Shown: piece by piece, positions 48,081 to 56,751 of the stretch
Layout: each line of letters begins with the position of its first letter
Position numbering within the stretch: position 1 is the first letter of the stretch
Source of the DNA: Nocardia brasiliensis IFM 10847
GTDB lineage: Bacteria > Actinomycetota > Actinomycetes > Mycobacteriales > Mycobacteriaceae
DNA: 64,000 bases
Reading direction: 5' to 3'
Assembly (NCBI RefSeq): GCF_000710915.1
Contig: NZ_BAUA01000046.1
Span: forward strand, 52,299-116,298
The notes under the pieces: generated by a model
What the model saw: the letters and a program-made list of their open reading frames with translations, nothing else
Databases searched by the model: none
What the model was told of the DNA's origin: nothing
Position numbers and translations under genes: made by a program

Positions 48081-48147
48081 CAAGATCAGGGGGAACTGGT
48101 GGCGGTGGCTTCTCGGACGATGCCGCCATGAGTTCCCCCTGATCTTG
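48081..48147. repeat. 61-bp-class hairpin repeat, copy 2
   Basis: Arms 48081-48105 and 48123-48147 match at 23 of 25 positions; loop 17 nt. Core from GATCA (48084) to TGATC (48144) is 61 bp; inner ends TGGCGG and CCGCCA. It begins 43 bp after the vsr stop and probably terminates that operon. Its stem differs in sequence from the other two copies but keeps both ends and total length. Confidence 0.7.
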
Positions 48148-48277
48148 GTCACTCGGCGGGCGCACGCGCCATCGTGCCGTCGGCCCACGCGGCCGCCGCC
48201 CATCACGAGGCGCAGCGGCAGGCGACGCGGCGAAGTCAGGTGACGAGGGTTGCCAGCGGGCGGTGACCCTAGGAGGA

Positions 48278-48391
48278 CTAGCGGTTGCGGACTCGGACGA
48301 GGGTGCGGGGCGCGTGGGCGGCCACGTAGCTCGACGCCACCATTACGGACATCACCGCGAGGGCGGCGGCGGCTGTTGCGTAGCCGATCAT
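48278..48391 (-). CDS. 37-residue membrane peptide
   Basis: MIGYATAAAALAVMSVMVAS, then SYVAAHAPRTLVRVRNR. One hydrophobic helix and a basic tail. The ATG is preceded by a perfect AAGGAGG six bases upstream, one of the best ribosome sites in the window, which is the main evidence that it is real. It lies on the minus strand with 148 bp to the divergent DUF998 gene. Function unknown; similar tiny proteins attach to membrane complexes or act as toxins. Confidence 0.6.
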   Translation of the reverse strand: MIGYATAAAALAVMSVMVASSYVAAHAPRTLVRVRNR

Positions 48392-48539
48392 GGGAACCTC
48401 CTTGGGAACGCTTCCCTGCCCAGAGTGGCCACCGAACCTGACAAGAGCCTGTGTATCGCTTGGCAATGCCGTGTGACAGCCGAGACACGCTGGCCTACCG
48501 TTGGTCATCGGTCCAGCGGCAGGCAGGAGAATGGTTTCC

Positions 48540-49268
48540 GTGACTGGTAGCCGGAAGATCGCCGAACGGCGCGTGCGGGTGGCGTCCTTGGTGATCGCGG
48601 CGGCCATCCTGATCGCGGGACTCTGCTATTCGTCGTGGGTGCTCGAGTTTTTCCTGAAGCTCGACATCGACCCCGTCAACTCGTTCCTCAGCGAACTGGA
48701 CGCCGAAGGCAAGCCCTACCGGCAGGTGTTCGCGACCGCCGACAAGATCGTCGGCGCACTGCTGATCCCCGCCGCGATCGGCGGTCTACTGCTGTTCCCC
48801 CGGCGCCGGCTCACCACCGTCGGCTGGGTCGCCCTGTTCTGTTTCGGTGCCGCCACCATTGCCGATGTGCTGTTGCCGTTGCGCGATTGCGCGAAGGGCG
48901 ACACCACGTGCGGCGGGGGCGGCAGCGAGTTGTTCCCGCAGCTGCACCAGCCGCACGCACTGTCCAGCACCATCGCGGTGACGTCGATCGCGGTCGCGAC
49001 GTTCGCGTTCAGCCTGGCCGCTTTCCGCTACCACCGCTGGCGGATCCTGCGCGAGTTCGGCCTCGTGGTTCTCGTGCTCGGGTCGGCGGCCACTGTCTGG
49101 ATGCTGGTTGCCGATAACTTGCCCGGCAACTATGCCTTGGGCATCGCCCAGCGCATCCAGGTCAGCTCGATGTCACTGTGGCTGATCACGCTGGCCGCCG
49201 CGGTGATCCTGGAGGGCCGGGAATGGACCGACCCGGACCCCGGCGAAGCTACTTCACCGTCACCTTGA
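48540..49268 (+). CDS. DUF998 membrane protein
   Basis: 242 residues from GTG 48540, 9 nt after AGGAGA; ATG 48531 and TTG 48501 are upstream alternatives. About six membrane helices (VRVASLVIAAAILIAGLCYS, IVGALLIPAAIGGLLLFP, TVGWVALFCFGAATIADVLLP, and others) with a loop Cys pair (LRDCAKGDTTCGGGG). DUF998 is a family of actinobacterial membrane proteins of unknown function. Its 3' end overlaps by 20 bp the 3' end of the convergent lipoprotein gene. Confidence 0.8.
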   Translation: MTGSRKIAERRVRVASLVIAAAILIAGLCYSSWVLEFFLKLDIDPVNSFLSELDAEGKPYRQVFATADKIVGALLIPAAIGGLLLFPRRRLTTVGWVALFCFGAATIADVLLPLRDCAKGDTTCGGGGSELFPQLHQPHALSSTIAVTSIAVATFAFSLAAFRYHRWRILREFGLVVLVLGSAATVWMLVADNLPGNYALGIAQRIQVSSMSLWLITLAAAVILEGREWTDPDPGEATSPSP

Positions 49269-50820
49269 CCGTGTGGGTCCCGGTCTTCGCCGGCAACTTG
49301 GTGGTGTCGACGAAGAGGATCTCCCCGCTGTCCTGCACGCCGTTCGGCAGCGTCTTCGGCTTCAGCCCGAAGGGCGGCTGTTCGCCGGTGCTCGCGGCCA
49401 GGCCGAAGTCGCTGTCGTTGGCGATGTAGAGCGTCTTGCCGCCGTCCGTGGTGGCGACGCCCTCGATCTTGTCGTGGCCGAAGAACTTTCCGTTCGCGTC
49501 GAGTTCTCTCACCAGGGCGCCGAGATCGAGATTCTTCGGCTTGGCCGCCGGGGTGATGCCGGCCTTGGTGAGCGCGGTGACGCCCTCCGCGGTGGTGACC
49601 GAACCGACCAGCGCCTCCAGCGACTTGCCGTCGACCTGCAAGCCGCGCTCCGGGTCATACTGCGCGCCGGGCACTTTCGCGTCCGGACCGACATCGGTCG
49701 CGGCGGCGATGTCGACCGTCCACAGCTTCTTGTCACCCTTCGGCGCCAGATTCCCGTCGCGCTCATCGACCAGGAACGTGGTGGCACTGAGCGCGGTGAT
49801 CTCCGAGTCGGCGACCTTGGTGCTCTTCGGGTTCTCCAGCGGGACCACGAATTCCTTCAGCGCCTTCGTCTTCAGATCGACGGTGACGATACGGGTCAGC
49901 GGAACCTCCTTCGCGGAGCCGCTGAGGCCGGGAGTGTTGAGCGCGCTCTGCATCAGGCCGACGAGGGTGCTGCCGTCGGGGGTGACCGTCAGGCCCTCCA
50001 TACCCTGGTTCGGCGTGCGCAGCGAAAGTTCCTTGGGCAGCCCGGAACCCGGGGCGAGCCGTTCGATCTCGGCGCCCTTGGCATCGAAATGCACCAGGAA
50101 CGGACCGTATTCGTCGGACACCCAGAAGGTGCCGTCGGGCAGTGCGACCAAACCCTCCGGATCGAGGCCGTGATCGGTGGGCGGCAAGACGTTTCCGGTG
50201 AGGTCTTTGATCGTCTCGCCGGTGCTCGCGGCCACATCGACCTGACCGTTGAACGGGACGCCGGCCTTGGTGTGCAGCTCGATCGTGGATTGCAGCACCG
50301 CGCGCGTGCCCACCAACTTGAATCGGCCGATCTTCGGCACGAAAGCCGGTGTCGGCGAGAGCTTCTCGTTCTTGCCGGGACCGTCCACATTCGGCCCGCG
50401 GTCGGTCAGGCCGTAGAACTCGTCCGTGCTGCCCGGCACCGGCGTCCATGCCGAGCCGAACCCGCTGCCCTGCACCGTCGTTCCGCCGAACTCGCCGAGC
50501 GCCGCAATGTCGGTGGTGTACAGGCGAACCGCGTCGGTGGTGGTCACTTCGAACGTGTCGTCACCGGTGTAGCCGGGGTTCGGCGTGTACACGAGCGCAC
50601 CGTCGACGCGACGGCCGAGTGTGCCGTGCGCCGGGTCGGCGAGTCCGACGGCGGCACTGCCGCCTGTCTTGGCGAGCAGGTCATCCAGCGAGATCACCAG
50701 CGGCTGCCCGGCGGTCGCGGTGAAATCCACCCCGTTGCCGGAACTGGAGCAGCTTGCGGCCAGCACACCGGCACAGAGGACGGCAACGGCGGTGACGCGA
50801 GGACGAGATCGATCTTTCAC
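49249..50820 (-). CDS. Lipoprotein, esterase-like activity of phytase family
   Basis: 523 residues, GTG start. Lipobox VLAASC near residue 24 followed by SSSGNGVD, so it is anchored outside the membrane. Residues 30-95 resemble a bacterial Ig/cadherin-like module (VYTPNPGYTGDDTFEVTTTD). The rest is the phytase-like esterase beta-propeller: FYGLTDRGPNVDGPG, DHGLDPEGLVALPDGTFWVSDEYGPFLVHF, GMEGLTVTPDG, KIEGVATTDGGKTLYIANDSDFGL. Probably a secreted phosphoesterase. Not linked to a phosphate regulator here. Confidence 0.85.
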   Translation of the reverse strand: MKDRSRPRVTAVAVLCAGVLAASCSSSGNGVDFTATAGQPLVISLDDLLAKTGGSAAVGLADPAHGTLGRRVDGALVYTPNPGYTGDDTFEVTTTDAVRLYTTDIAALGEFGGTTVQGSGFGSAWTPVPGSTDEFYGLTDRGPNVDGPGKNEKLSPTPAFVPKIGRFKLVGTRAVLQSTIELHTKAGVPFNGQVDVAASTGETIKDLTGNVLPPTDHGLDPEGLVALPDGTFWVSDEYGPFLVHFDAKGAEIERLAPGSGLPKELSLRTPNQGMEGLTVTPDGSTLVGLMQSALNTPGLSGSAKEVPLTRIVTVDLKTKALKEFVVPLENPKSTKVADSEITALSATTFLVDERDGNLAPKGDKKLWTVDIAAATDVGPDAKVPGAQYDPERGLQVDGKSLEALVGSVTTAEGVTALTKAGITPAAKPKNLDLGALVRELDANGKFFGHDKIEGVATTDGGKTLYIANDSDFGLAASTGEQPPFGLKPKTLPNGVQDSGEILFVDTTKLPAKTGTHTVKVTVK

Positions 50821-50948
50821 CCGGAATGCCTACCGCGCCGATCCGAAATCTGGACGACGCGCGGGTGACAACTCGGTGCCGGTTTCGGCTCAGCTAACCC
50901 CGGAAAAAGCCGATGACCGTGCCGATCGCGCCGTGCGATGCTGTCGCC

Positions 50949-51341
50949 ATGACTGCTCGCGTGAACATCGCCTCCGGCTCCGAATTCGAAGATCTCGTCG
51001 GCTACAGCCGCGCCGTCCGGATCGGCGACACCGTCGCGGTGAGTGGCACCACCGCCTCGGTCAGCGGCGGCACCGCGGTCGGCGGTGACGATATCGGCGA
51101 ACAGACGCGCGAGGTGCTGCGCCGCATCGCCAGTGCACTCACCGAGGCCGGGGCGAGCCTGTCCGACGTGGTGCGCACCCGCATCTTCGTCACCGATATC
51201 TCGCGCTGGGCCGAGGTCGGCAGGGTGCACGCCGAGGTGTTCGGCGAGATCCGTCCCGCCACCTCGATGTACGAGATCAGCGCGCTGATCACGCCCGCGC
51301 TGCTGGTCGAGATCGAAGCGGACGCGATCATCGGCGGATAG
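50949..51341 (+). CDS. RidA family protein
   Basis: 130 residues from ATG 50949. RidA/YjgF fold, enamine/imine deaminase family: YSRAVRIGDTVAVSGTTASV, ALTEAGASLSDVVRTRIFVTDIS (the conserved Arg), IRPATSMYEISALITPALLVEIEADA. True RidA proteins end in IEAIA with that Arg binding the carboxylate, and both are preserved in form. It lies 128 bp after the divergent phytase-like gene start and 52 bp before the MDMPI-like gene on the same strand. Confidence 0.9.
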   Translation: MTARVNIASGSEFEDLVGYSRAVRIGDTVAVSGTTASVSGGTAVGGDDIGEQTREVLRRIASALTEAGASLSDVVRTRIFVTDISRWAEVGRVHAEVFGEIRPATSMYEISALITPALLVEIEADAIIGG

Positions 51342-51393
51342 CCCCGCCGTTGTTTTTCGGCGGGCCGCGAGCGCGGTCGCTAGGGTCGCAACT

Positions 51394-52125
51394 GTGACCA
51401 GCGACGCTGAGCAATCCCCAGTTTCACTCGACGTACTCGCCGAGGCGACCGACCGTCTCCTCGACACCATCCGCAAGCTGAGCGACGACGACCTGACCGG
51501 CCCGTCGCTACTGCCGGGCTGGACCCGCGGCCATGTGCTCGCCCATCTCGCGCGCAATGCCGACAGCGTGCTCAACCTGCTGCTGTGGGCGCACACCGGC
51601 GTGGAGATCCCGCAGTACGCCAGCATGTTCCTGCGCGACTTCGATATCGAGGCCGGCGCGCCGCGACCGCTGGACGCGCAGCTCGCCGACAACGAGGCCG
51701 CGGCGAAACGCTGGGCGGCAGTGGCGAATTCACTGACCGATGCGGCCTGGCACGCCGAAGTGCGTACCCGGCAAGGCCGTCCGATTCCGGCCACCGAGGT
51801 GCGCTGGATGCGCCTGCAAGAGGTGGAGATCCACCACGTCGACCTCAATGCCGGGTGCTCGCCCGCCGATTGGCCCGCATCGTTCGTCGCGCGCATTCTG
51901 GCGCAGGCCACGGTCGACATGAACCGGCTCACCGCCGCGGCGACCACACCCACGCCCGCGTTCGAGATCCGCGCCACCGACACCGACTTCGTCGGCTTGG
52001 TCGGCACCGGCACTGCGTCGGACACCATCACCGGCACTGCCGCCGCGCTGGCCGCCTGGCTGCTCGGCCGCTCCGCCGGCGGTGATCTGTCCGGCGACCT
52101 GCCGACTCTGCCGGACTGGAAGTAG
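51394..52125 (+). CDS. Maleylpyruvate isomerase family mycothiol-dependent protein
   Basis: 243 residues, GTG start. MDMPI N-terminal helical bundle: LPGWTRGHVLAHLARNADSVLNLLLWA (first metal His) and RLQEVEIHHVDLNAG (Glu and His ligands), followed by a C-terminal alpha/beta domain ending GDLPTLPDWK. The length matches the mycothiol-dependent maleylpyruvate isomerase of gentisate degradation (about 240). No gentisate pathway genes adjoin, so the true substrate may be different. Followed by the hairpin repeat. Confidence 0.88.
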   Translation: MTSDAEQSPVSLDVLAEATDRLLDTIRKLSDDDLTGPSLLPGWTRGHVLAHLARNADSVLNLLLWAHTGVEIPQYASMFLRDFDIEAGAPRPLDAQLADNEAAAKRWAAVANSLTDAAWHAEVRTRQGRPIPATEVRWMRLQEVEIHHVDLNAGCSPADWPASFVARILAQATVDMNRLTAAATTPTPAFEIRATDTDFVGLVGTGTASDTITGTAAALAAWLLGRSAGGDLSGDLPTLPDWK

Positions 52126-52136
52126 CTGCTGGACAA

Positions 52137-52200
52137 GCGATCACCAGGTAACGGTGGCGGCGGCCGCTCGATCGAGGCCGCCACCGTTATCCGGTGATCA
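52137..52200. repeat. 61-bp-class hairpin repeat, copy 3
   Basis: Left arm GATCACCAGGTAACGGTGGC... (52139-52161) pairs with 52177-52199 at 21 of 23 positions; loop 15 nt. It lies between convergent genes, 6 bp from the oxidoreductase stop. It shares the left arm and even part of the loop (GCTCGA) with copy 1. Confidence 0.75.
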
Positions 52201-52205
52201 TGCGA

Positions 52206-53192
52206 TCAGGCCCGATGGAAGTGTTCCACTGCCTCCTGCACACGAAGTCCCGCCGCGAAGTCCGCGAGGGTCGAGGCTTCGCCGCGGATGGCGGCGGCGA
52301 ACGCGGTCAGGCGCGTGTGCTCGGTACCCCGTGGATCATCCAGGGCGTGTTCCTGCCAAGCGGCGCCGGTGCTGACCTCGAGGCAGGACCAGTCCGTGAT
52401 CCGATAGGAACGCTTGGTGCCGTAGAGGATCCACTCGTAGGTTTCCGGCGCGGCCGCGACCAATCCGGTGATCGTGACCGGGACCGCACCCGCGGTGTAC
52501 AGCCCGTGCGCGCTGAGTTCGGCCGCCGCGCCGTAGGCGATTCGGGTATGCGCCGGCGTCAGCGGCCCCAGCAGCCGGTCGGTCAGGAAGAGAAAGTGCG
52601 AACCGACCTCGCGCAGTAGTCCGCCCTGTTCACGACCCGCGACCCAGCGGGCGTCGCGCTGGAAGGCGCGCGGCCATTCCGGAAACGTGAAACGCATATC
52701 CACAGCGACGATTTCGCCCGCTTCGCCGTTGTGCACGGCTCGCGTCACCGCGACGGCCGCCGCGCGATCGGACAAGGTGAAATTGAGTGCGTTCACCGCA
52801 CCGGTTTCCGCCGCGACCCGCACCATGTCCGCGCCGTCGGCGAGCCGCGCCGCGAGCGGCTTTTCCGAGAACACCGCTTTGCCTGCGTTCATGGGTGCTG
52901 CGCGCCATGGGCGTCGCGCTCGGCGCTCGGCCGAGATCGCATAGGACGCATGCGTATTCGGCGGGGCCGCGATATAGATCGCGGTCAGCCGTTCATCCTC
53001 GACCAGCGCCGCGGGATCAGGTCCGACCGCGAGATCGGGATACTGCGCGCGAATCCGTTCGACCGTCGCCGCGTCGGGATCAGCCGCCGCGACGACGTCG
53101 AACTCCGGATGCCGGTGCGACACTTCGAGCATCTCGGTGCCCATCACGCCGAGACCGATGATGCCCAGGCGGATGCGAGAATCGTTGACCAT
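52206..53192 (-). CDS. Gfo/Idh/MocA family oxidoreductase
   Basis: 328 residues from ATG 53192. N-terminal NAD(P) Rossmann domain (RLGIIGLGVMGTEMLEVSHR; VVAAADPDAATVERI; IYIAAPPNTHASYAIS) and KAVFSEKPLAARLADG with the family EKP motif. C-terminal substrate domain with VGSHFLFLTDRLLG. A stretch of about 12 Arg/Trp-rich residues (AERRARRPWRAAPMN) precedes the EKP region where relatives have a short AxxAGKH segment; either an insertion or a small indel pair. Substrate is probably a sugar or cyclitol; unknown. Confidence 0.85.
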   Translation of the reverse strand: MVNDSRIRLGIIGLGVMGTEMLEVSHRHPEFDVVAAADPDAATVERIRAQYPDLAVGPDPAALVEDERLTAIYIAAPPNTHASYAISAERRARRPWRAAPMNAGKAVFSEKPLAARLADGADMVRVAAETGAVNALNFTLSDRAAAVAVTRAVHNGEAGEIVAVDMRFTFPEWPRAFQRDARWVAGREQGGLLREVGSHFLFLTDRLLGPLTPAHTRIAYGAAAELSAHGLYTAGAVPVTITGLVAAAPETYEWILYGTKRSYRITDWSCLEVSTGAAWQEHALDDPRGTEHTRLTAFAAAIRGEASTLADFAAGLRVQEAVEHFHRA

Positions 53193-53274
53193 CTCGCCAG
53201 CCTGGACGGCATTAACGGCCGGGGCAAGCGGGTGCGGGACGGGAAAATAAAGTTCAGCGCGACGGTAGCGTCGG

Positions 53275-53649
53275 TCAGCGGAAGGTTTCGTACAGTCGCG
53301 CGTCGACCAGGATGCCGAAATGGCCGGTAATGAACTCATTGCATTCGGCGTGCGGATGGGTCTGGGTGGCATCCATTTCCGGGTGCGGACCCGCGTATGC
53401 GTGCCGCTGGCTCGACTGCCGGTAGGGGCCGATCCCCGGGTTGCGGCCGATCGAAATGCCGATGCAGTCCGCTTCCACCGTGAAGAATCCATCGCCTCCG
53501 GGACAGAAGCCCGTCGCGCCGGTCAACGTGCGATCGAGCGTGCAGTCTCGCGGTTCCGCGGCCGCGGGACCAGCGGTGACGATGGCCGAGGCCACCGCTG
53601 CCGCGAGCAAGGTGGACCCACTGATGAAACGAACCCAGCTGCCTGTCAT
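53275..53649 (-). CDS. Secreted Cys-containing protein, paralogue of that at 59901
   Basis: 124 residues. Sec signal peptide (ISGSTLLAAAVASAIVTAGPAAA, cleavage after AAA about residue 31). The mature part begins EPRDCTLDRTLTGATGFCPGG and continues DGFFTVEADCIGI, which matches in spacing EGCGVDRGVTAATSNCAGG of the protein at 59901. Conserved: C-x2-DR-x2-T-x-AT-x2-C-x-GGDG...C. The C-terminal parts differ. Function unknown; a small exported disulfide-rich protein. Confidence 0.75.
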   Translation of the reverse strand: MTGSWVRFISGSTLLAAAVASAIVTAGPAAAEPRDCTLDRTLTGATGFCPGGDGFFTVEADCIGISIGRNPGIGPYRQSSQRHAYAGPHPEMDATQTHPHAECNEFITGHFGILVDARLYETFR

Positions 53650-53747
53650 TCGAATCTCCTTTTCTACGGGTACCGCGTCAACCTAGCGAAGCCCCGCCTT
53701 CGAAGTATTTCGAGAGCGGGGCTTTGCTGGATGAGCGATGGGGGTGT

Positions 53748-54008
53748 TCAGACGGCGGCTCCCAAACCTGTGGCGATCAGCGCGGGGATCATGTACATCA
53801 GCGGGAACGGAATGTGCGCATAGGCACGAGCTTTGATGTTGGTGATCACCGCTCCACCGAAGTAGAGCACGATCCCGATAGTAGCGGCGATTCCGATCGC
53901 GGGAAAGATCAATCCGGCGACAAGTCCCACGGCGCCAGCGGCTTTGGTGACGCCCAACCAGGTCCACCACGACTGCGGCACGCCGTATTGCACCAGCGGG
54001 TCCACCAC
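53748..54008 (-). CDS. Truncated DoxX-like membrane protein
   Basis: 86 residues, starting inside the DoxX fold: VQYGVPQSWWTWLGVTKAAGAVGLVAGLIFPAIGI, ATIGIVLYFGGAVITNIKA. Three hydrophobic helices remain. DoxX proteins have four helices and about 115-120 residues; the first helix and the RxGxL start are missing, and upstream sequence continues in frame only as SFRAAWVVDP before a stop close to the NO synthase stop. It seems to have lost its 5' end. It is on the same strand 27 bp after NO synthase and may still be translated. Confidence 0.6.
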   Translation of the reverse strand: MVDPLVQYGVPQSWWTWLGVTKAAGAVGLVAGLIFPAIGIAATIGIVLYFGGAVITNIKARAYAHIPFPLMYMIPALIATGLGAAV

Positions 54009-54035
54009 CCAGGCGGCGCGGAACGAGTGCGCGCC

Positions 54036-55181
54036 TCACCCTTCCCCGCTGAAGTCGCGGCGGACGAAATTGGGACGGATGTCGAGATCGGGTGGGTCGT
54101 AATAGCGGTGGAAAGTCGGGGTCAGGCCGGAAGACAGCGGTGGGTTGATCCAACTCCAATCGGTAGGACAGGCGCGGCCCGCGGCCTTTTCCCGTTCGAC
54201 GTGATCGCAGAACTGTTTTGCCACCGTGTGATGGTCGACAACGTACACACCCGCCTTACGGAAGCTGTAGAGGACCGCGCGGTTGAGCTCGACGAGAGCC
54301 AGATCGCGCCACAGGTTGCGCTCGGATCTGGTGTCCAGGCACATCATTTCGGCGATGAGCGGCAGCATGTTGTACCGCGTGGTGTCGCTGAGGTTGCGCG
54401 CGCCGATCTCCGCGCCCAGGTACCAGCCGTTGAACGGGGCGAACGGATAGGTGACACCGCCGATTTCGAGATTCATGTTGGAGACGGCGGGGACCGCGTG
54501 CCAGCGCAGGCCGAGGCCGGCGAACCACTCGAACTCCGGATGCTCCAACTCGACCTCGCGCGCCAGTTCGGGCGGGACGTCGAACCAGCGGATCGGTTCG
54601 TCGGGCGTGCTGATCAGCAACGGCAGAATGTCGAAAGGTGTTCGCGCGCCGCGCCACCCGAGTTTCGTCGCGAACTCGGTGAGCGTGATGTTGGCGGCGT
54701 CACCGGTGACCGTGCCGTCGCCGTTGCGGTACCCCGCGTACCGGATGAGCTGCGGGCTGACGATGCGGAACTCCCGCCCGTCGGCCTGGCGCGGCGGGCC
54801 CACGGTGATCATCGACTGAATGGCACCGCCGTTGGTGGCGACCCGCAGGTGCTCCCAGCAGACCTCGGCCAGGTCGCGCGCGGATCGCACCTGCCGGGCG
54901 TCGAGCAATTTCAGTGAGCGCCAATGTTTTCGGCCGACGCAGCGGGCATGGTTACGCCACGCGAGCTTGGCTCCGATCAGGATTTCCTCGGCGGTTTGCA
55001 GATAGCAACCGGTCTGTTCCAGGTGGTGCAGCACGGTGCGGCGGCGCTGTGCCGGTAGGTGCGCCAGCTCGGGCATGCGGAAGAATTCGTCGCACTCACG
55101 CAGCCTGCGCTTCAGATCGTTGCTGAAAGGCTGTGTGTCAGCGGTGGTTTCGAGCGGTGACGCGGGTAACACAGGGTTCAC
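54036..55181 (-). CDS. nos: Bacterial nitric oxide synthase oxygenase
   Basis: 381 residues, GTG start. Oxygenase domain only: makes NO from arginine with tetrahydrobiopterin/folate and a separate reductase. Heme-thiolate Cys81 in AWRNHARCVGR, substrate and cofactor segments RFRIVSPQLIRYAGY, GGVTYPFAPFNGWYLGAEIGARNLSD, and the C-terminal HRYY. Length and N-terminal region (LKRRLRECDEFFRMPELA) fit bNOS. No reductase or pterin gene follows; next on the strand is a truncated DoxX gene. Roles known elsewhere: oxidative-stress defence and nitration chemistry. Confidence 0.95.
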   Translation of the reverse strand: MNPVLPASPLETTADTQPFSNDLKRRLRECDEFFRMPELAHLPAQRRRTVLHHLEQTGCYLQTAEEILIGAKLAWRNHARCVGRKHWRSLKLLDARQVRSARDLAEVCWEHLRVATNGGAIQSMITVGPPRQADGREFRIVSPQLIRYAGYRNGDGTVTGDAANITLTEFATKLGWRGARTPFDILPLLISTPDEPIRWFDVPPELAREVELEHPEFEWFAGLGLRWHAVPAVSNMNLEIGGVTYPFAPFNGWYLGAEIGARNLSDTTRYNMLPLIAEMMCLDTRSERNLWRDLALVELNRAVLYSFRKAGVYVVDHHTVAKQFCDHVEREKAAGRACPTDWSWINPPLSSGLTPTFHRYYDPPDLDIRPNFVRRDFSGEG

Positions 55182-55671
55182 GGTTTTCTCCGGTCGGGCA
55201 TAGGTACTGCGGTGAAACAGACAATTTCGAGCAGGAGAATTCGCGCAGGCGCGCAGCCGATGCCGCCTACCCAGGCGGTCCGCGCAGACGGATCGGCACG
55301 CTGATGCCGCGAAATAGCTTCAGCCGCACAGCCACACCCATGTCCACTCTCATTCACGCCCGGAAAAGGCCCGGACAGTAGCGTACGGCGGGTGTGCTGG
55401 CAGTGTGCCCGGATTTGCTCGATTTGCCACGTCGGCCCAAGTCGGCGATTAATTCACACTGTCGAGCCTGGTTGACATAGTGATCTAGACGACACTCCTA
55501 CTCGACCCCGCCGACCTCGGTGCTGCGACCTGGCCTGCGCAGTGCGCTTCGGCTATGGGCAAAGACGCTGGCAGTAACGCCACACTCGGCACAACCCGAT
55601 AAACGTGGCCCTGGTCACACATTATCGACAATCGCTATGGCTTCCGGGGCGAACCGGGCGTTTCTGGCAGG
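55182..55671. other. Divergent intergenic region, nos / esterase
   Basis: 490 bp. A TTGACA at 55472-55477 may be a -35 toward the esterase, but no good -10 follows at 16-18 bp. No gene-like frame. Regulation of nos cannot be read. Confidence 0.4.
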
Positions 55672-56751
55672 ATGGTTCGCATGCTGTCTCGGCGTGGGGT
55701 GCGGCGCTGGGTGTCCAGCGTCATGGTCAGCGTGGCACTGGTTTCCGGTGCCGCGACGTTCGGCGCTCCGCAGGTGTGGGCCGAACCCGGGGACCCCCAG
55801 CAGCCCAGTACCGGTTCTTCCGATGGCCCGGCTCCGGCCCCGGCCACGACGGAACGACCCGCCAGGCCGCGGATCGACCGGATCGAGCCGATCAATGACC
55901 GGTGGCTACGGGTATTCGTCGCCTCCCCCGCCATGAGCCGCACCGTCGAGGTGCAGGTGCTGCTGCCGCGGGACACGTCGCACCCGCGACCCACCATCTA
56001 CATGCTCGACGGCCGCGAGGCGAATCCAACCACCAACAACTGGACCGAAAAGGGCCACGCCGACAAGTTCTTCGAGGACAAAGACGTCAACGTCGTGCTC
56101 ACCGTCGGCGGCCCCGCCAGCTTCTACACCGATTGGCAGCAACCGGATCCGGTGCTCGGCACCAACAAGTGGGAGACCTTCTTGACCCGCGAGCTGCCGC
56201 CGCTGATCGACGCGAAATTCCAAGGCAACGGGCGCAATGCGGTGATGGGAGTCTCGATGGGCGCCGAAGCCGCCATGATGCTGGCGTTCCGGCAGCCACA
56301 GTTGTACACGGCGGTCGCGGCGCACAGCGGCTGCTTCTCGATGGGCACCGACCTCGGTCAGGCCCAAGCCAGGGCAGTCGTCGCCACCTATAAAGGCGAG
56401 CCGGACAACATGTTCGGCGCACAGGAGGACCCCGCCTGGCTCGACCACGACGTCACGTTGCACGCGGAAGCGTTGCGCGGCAAGACGATCTACATGTCCG
56501 TGGGCAGCGGCCTGCCCGGCGTCCACGACGTGCCGGGCGAACCCGACGTCGACCTGCCCACCGCGATCACCTTCGGCGGCCCGCTGGAGGCGGCGACCAA
56601 CGTCTGCACCCGCCGCCTCACCGATCGGCTGCGCGGCCTCGACATCCCGGTGACCGCGCACTTCCGGGCGACCGGCACCCACGCGTGGCCCTACTGGGCC
56701 GACGAGTTGGTGCGGTCGTGGCCGGTCATCTCGGGCGCGCTCGGGGTCTAG
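55672..56751 (+). CDS. Secreted alpha/beta-hydrolase, antigen 85/mycolyltransferase-like esterase
   Basis: 359 residues. Signal peptide VSSVMVSVALVSGAATFGAP (cleavage near 37) followed by a Pro-rich linker and then the Ag85/esterase fold. The nucleophile elbow is GVSMGAEA (Ser195) and the C-terminal His is in ATGTHAWPYWADEL. SPAMSRTVEVQVLLP and YMLDGREANP are typical of the mycobacterial mycolyl/esterase D-like group. Ag85 moves mycolates onto trehalose or arabinogalactan; this longer relative may be a diacyl or trehalose esterase instead. Its end overlaps the end of the aminotransferase gene by 4 bp. Confidence 0.85.
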   Translation: MVRMLSRRGVRRWVSSVMVSVALVSGAATFGAPQVWAEPGDPQQPSTGSSDGPAPAPATTERPARPRIDRIEPINDRWLRVFVASPAMSRTVEVQVLLPRDTSHPRPTIYMLDGREANPTTNNWTEKGHADKFFEDKDVNVVLTVGGPASFYTDWQQPDPVLGTNKWETFLTRELPPLIDAKFQGNGRNAVMGVSMGAEAAMMLAFRQPQLYTAVAAHSGCFSMGTDLGQAQARAVVATYKGEPDNMFGAQEDPAWLDHDVTLHAEALRGKTIYMSVGSGLPGVHDVPGEPDVDLPTAITFGGPLEAATNVCTRRLTDRLRGLDIPVTAHFRATGTHAWPYWADELVRSWPVISGALGV

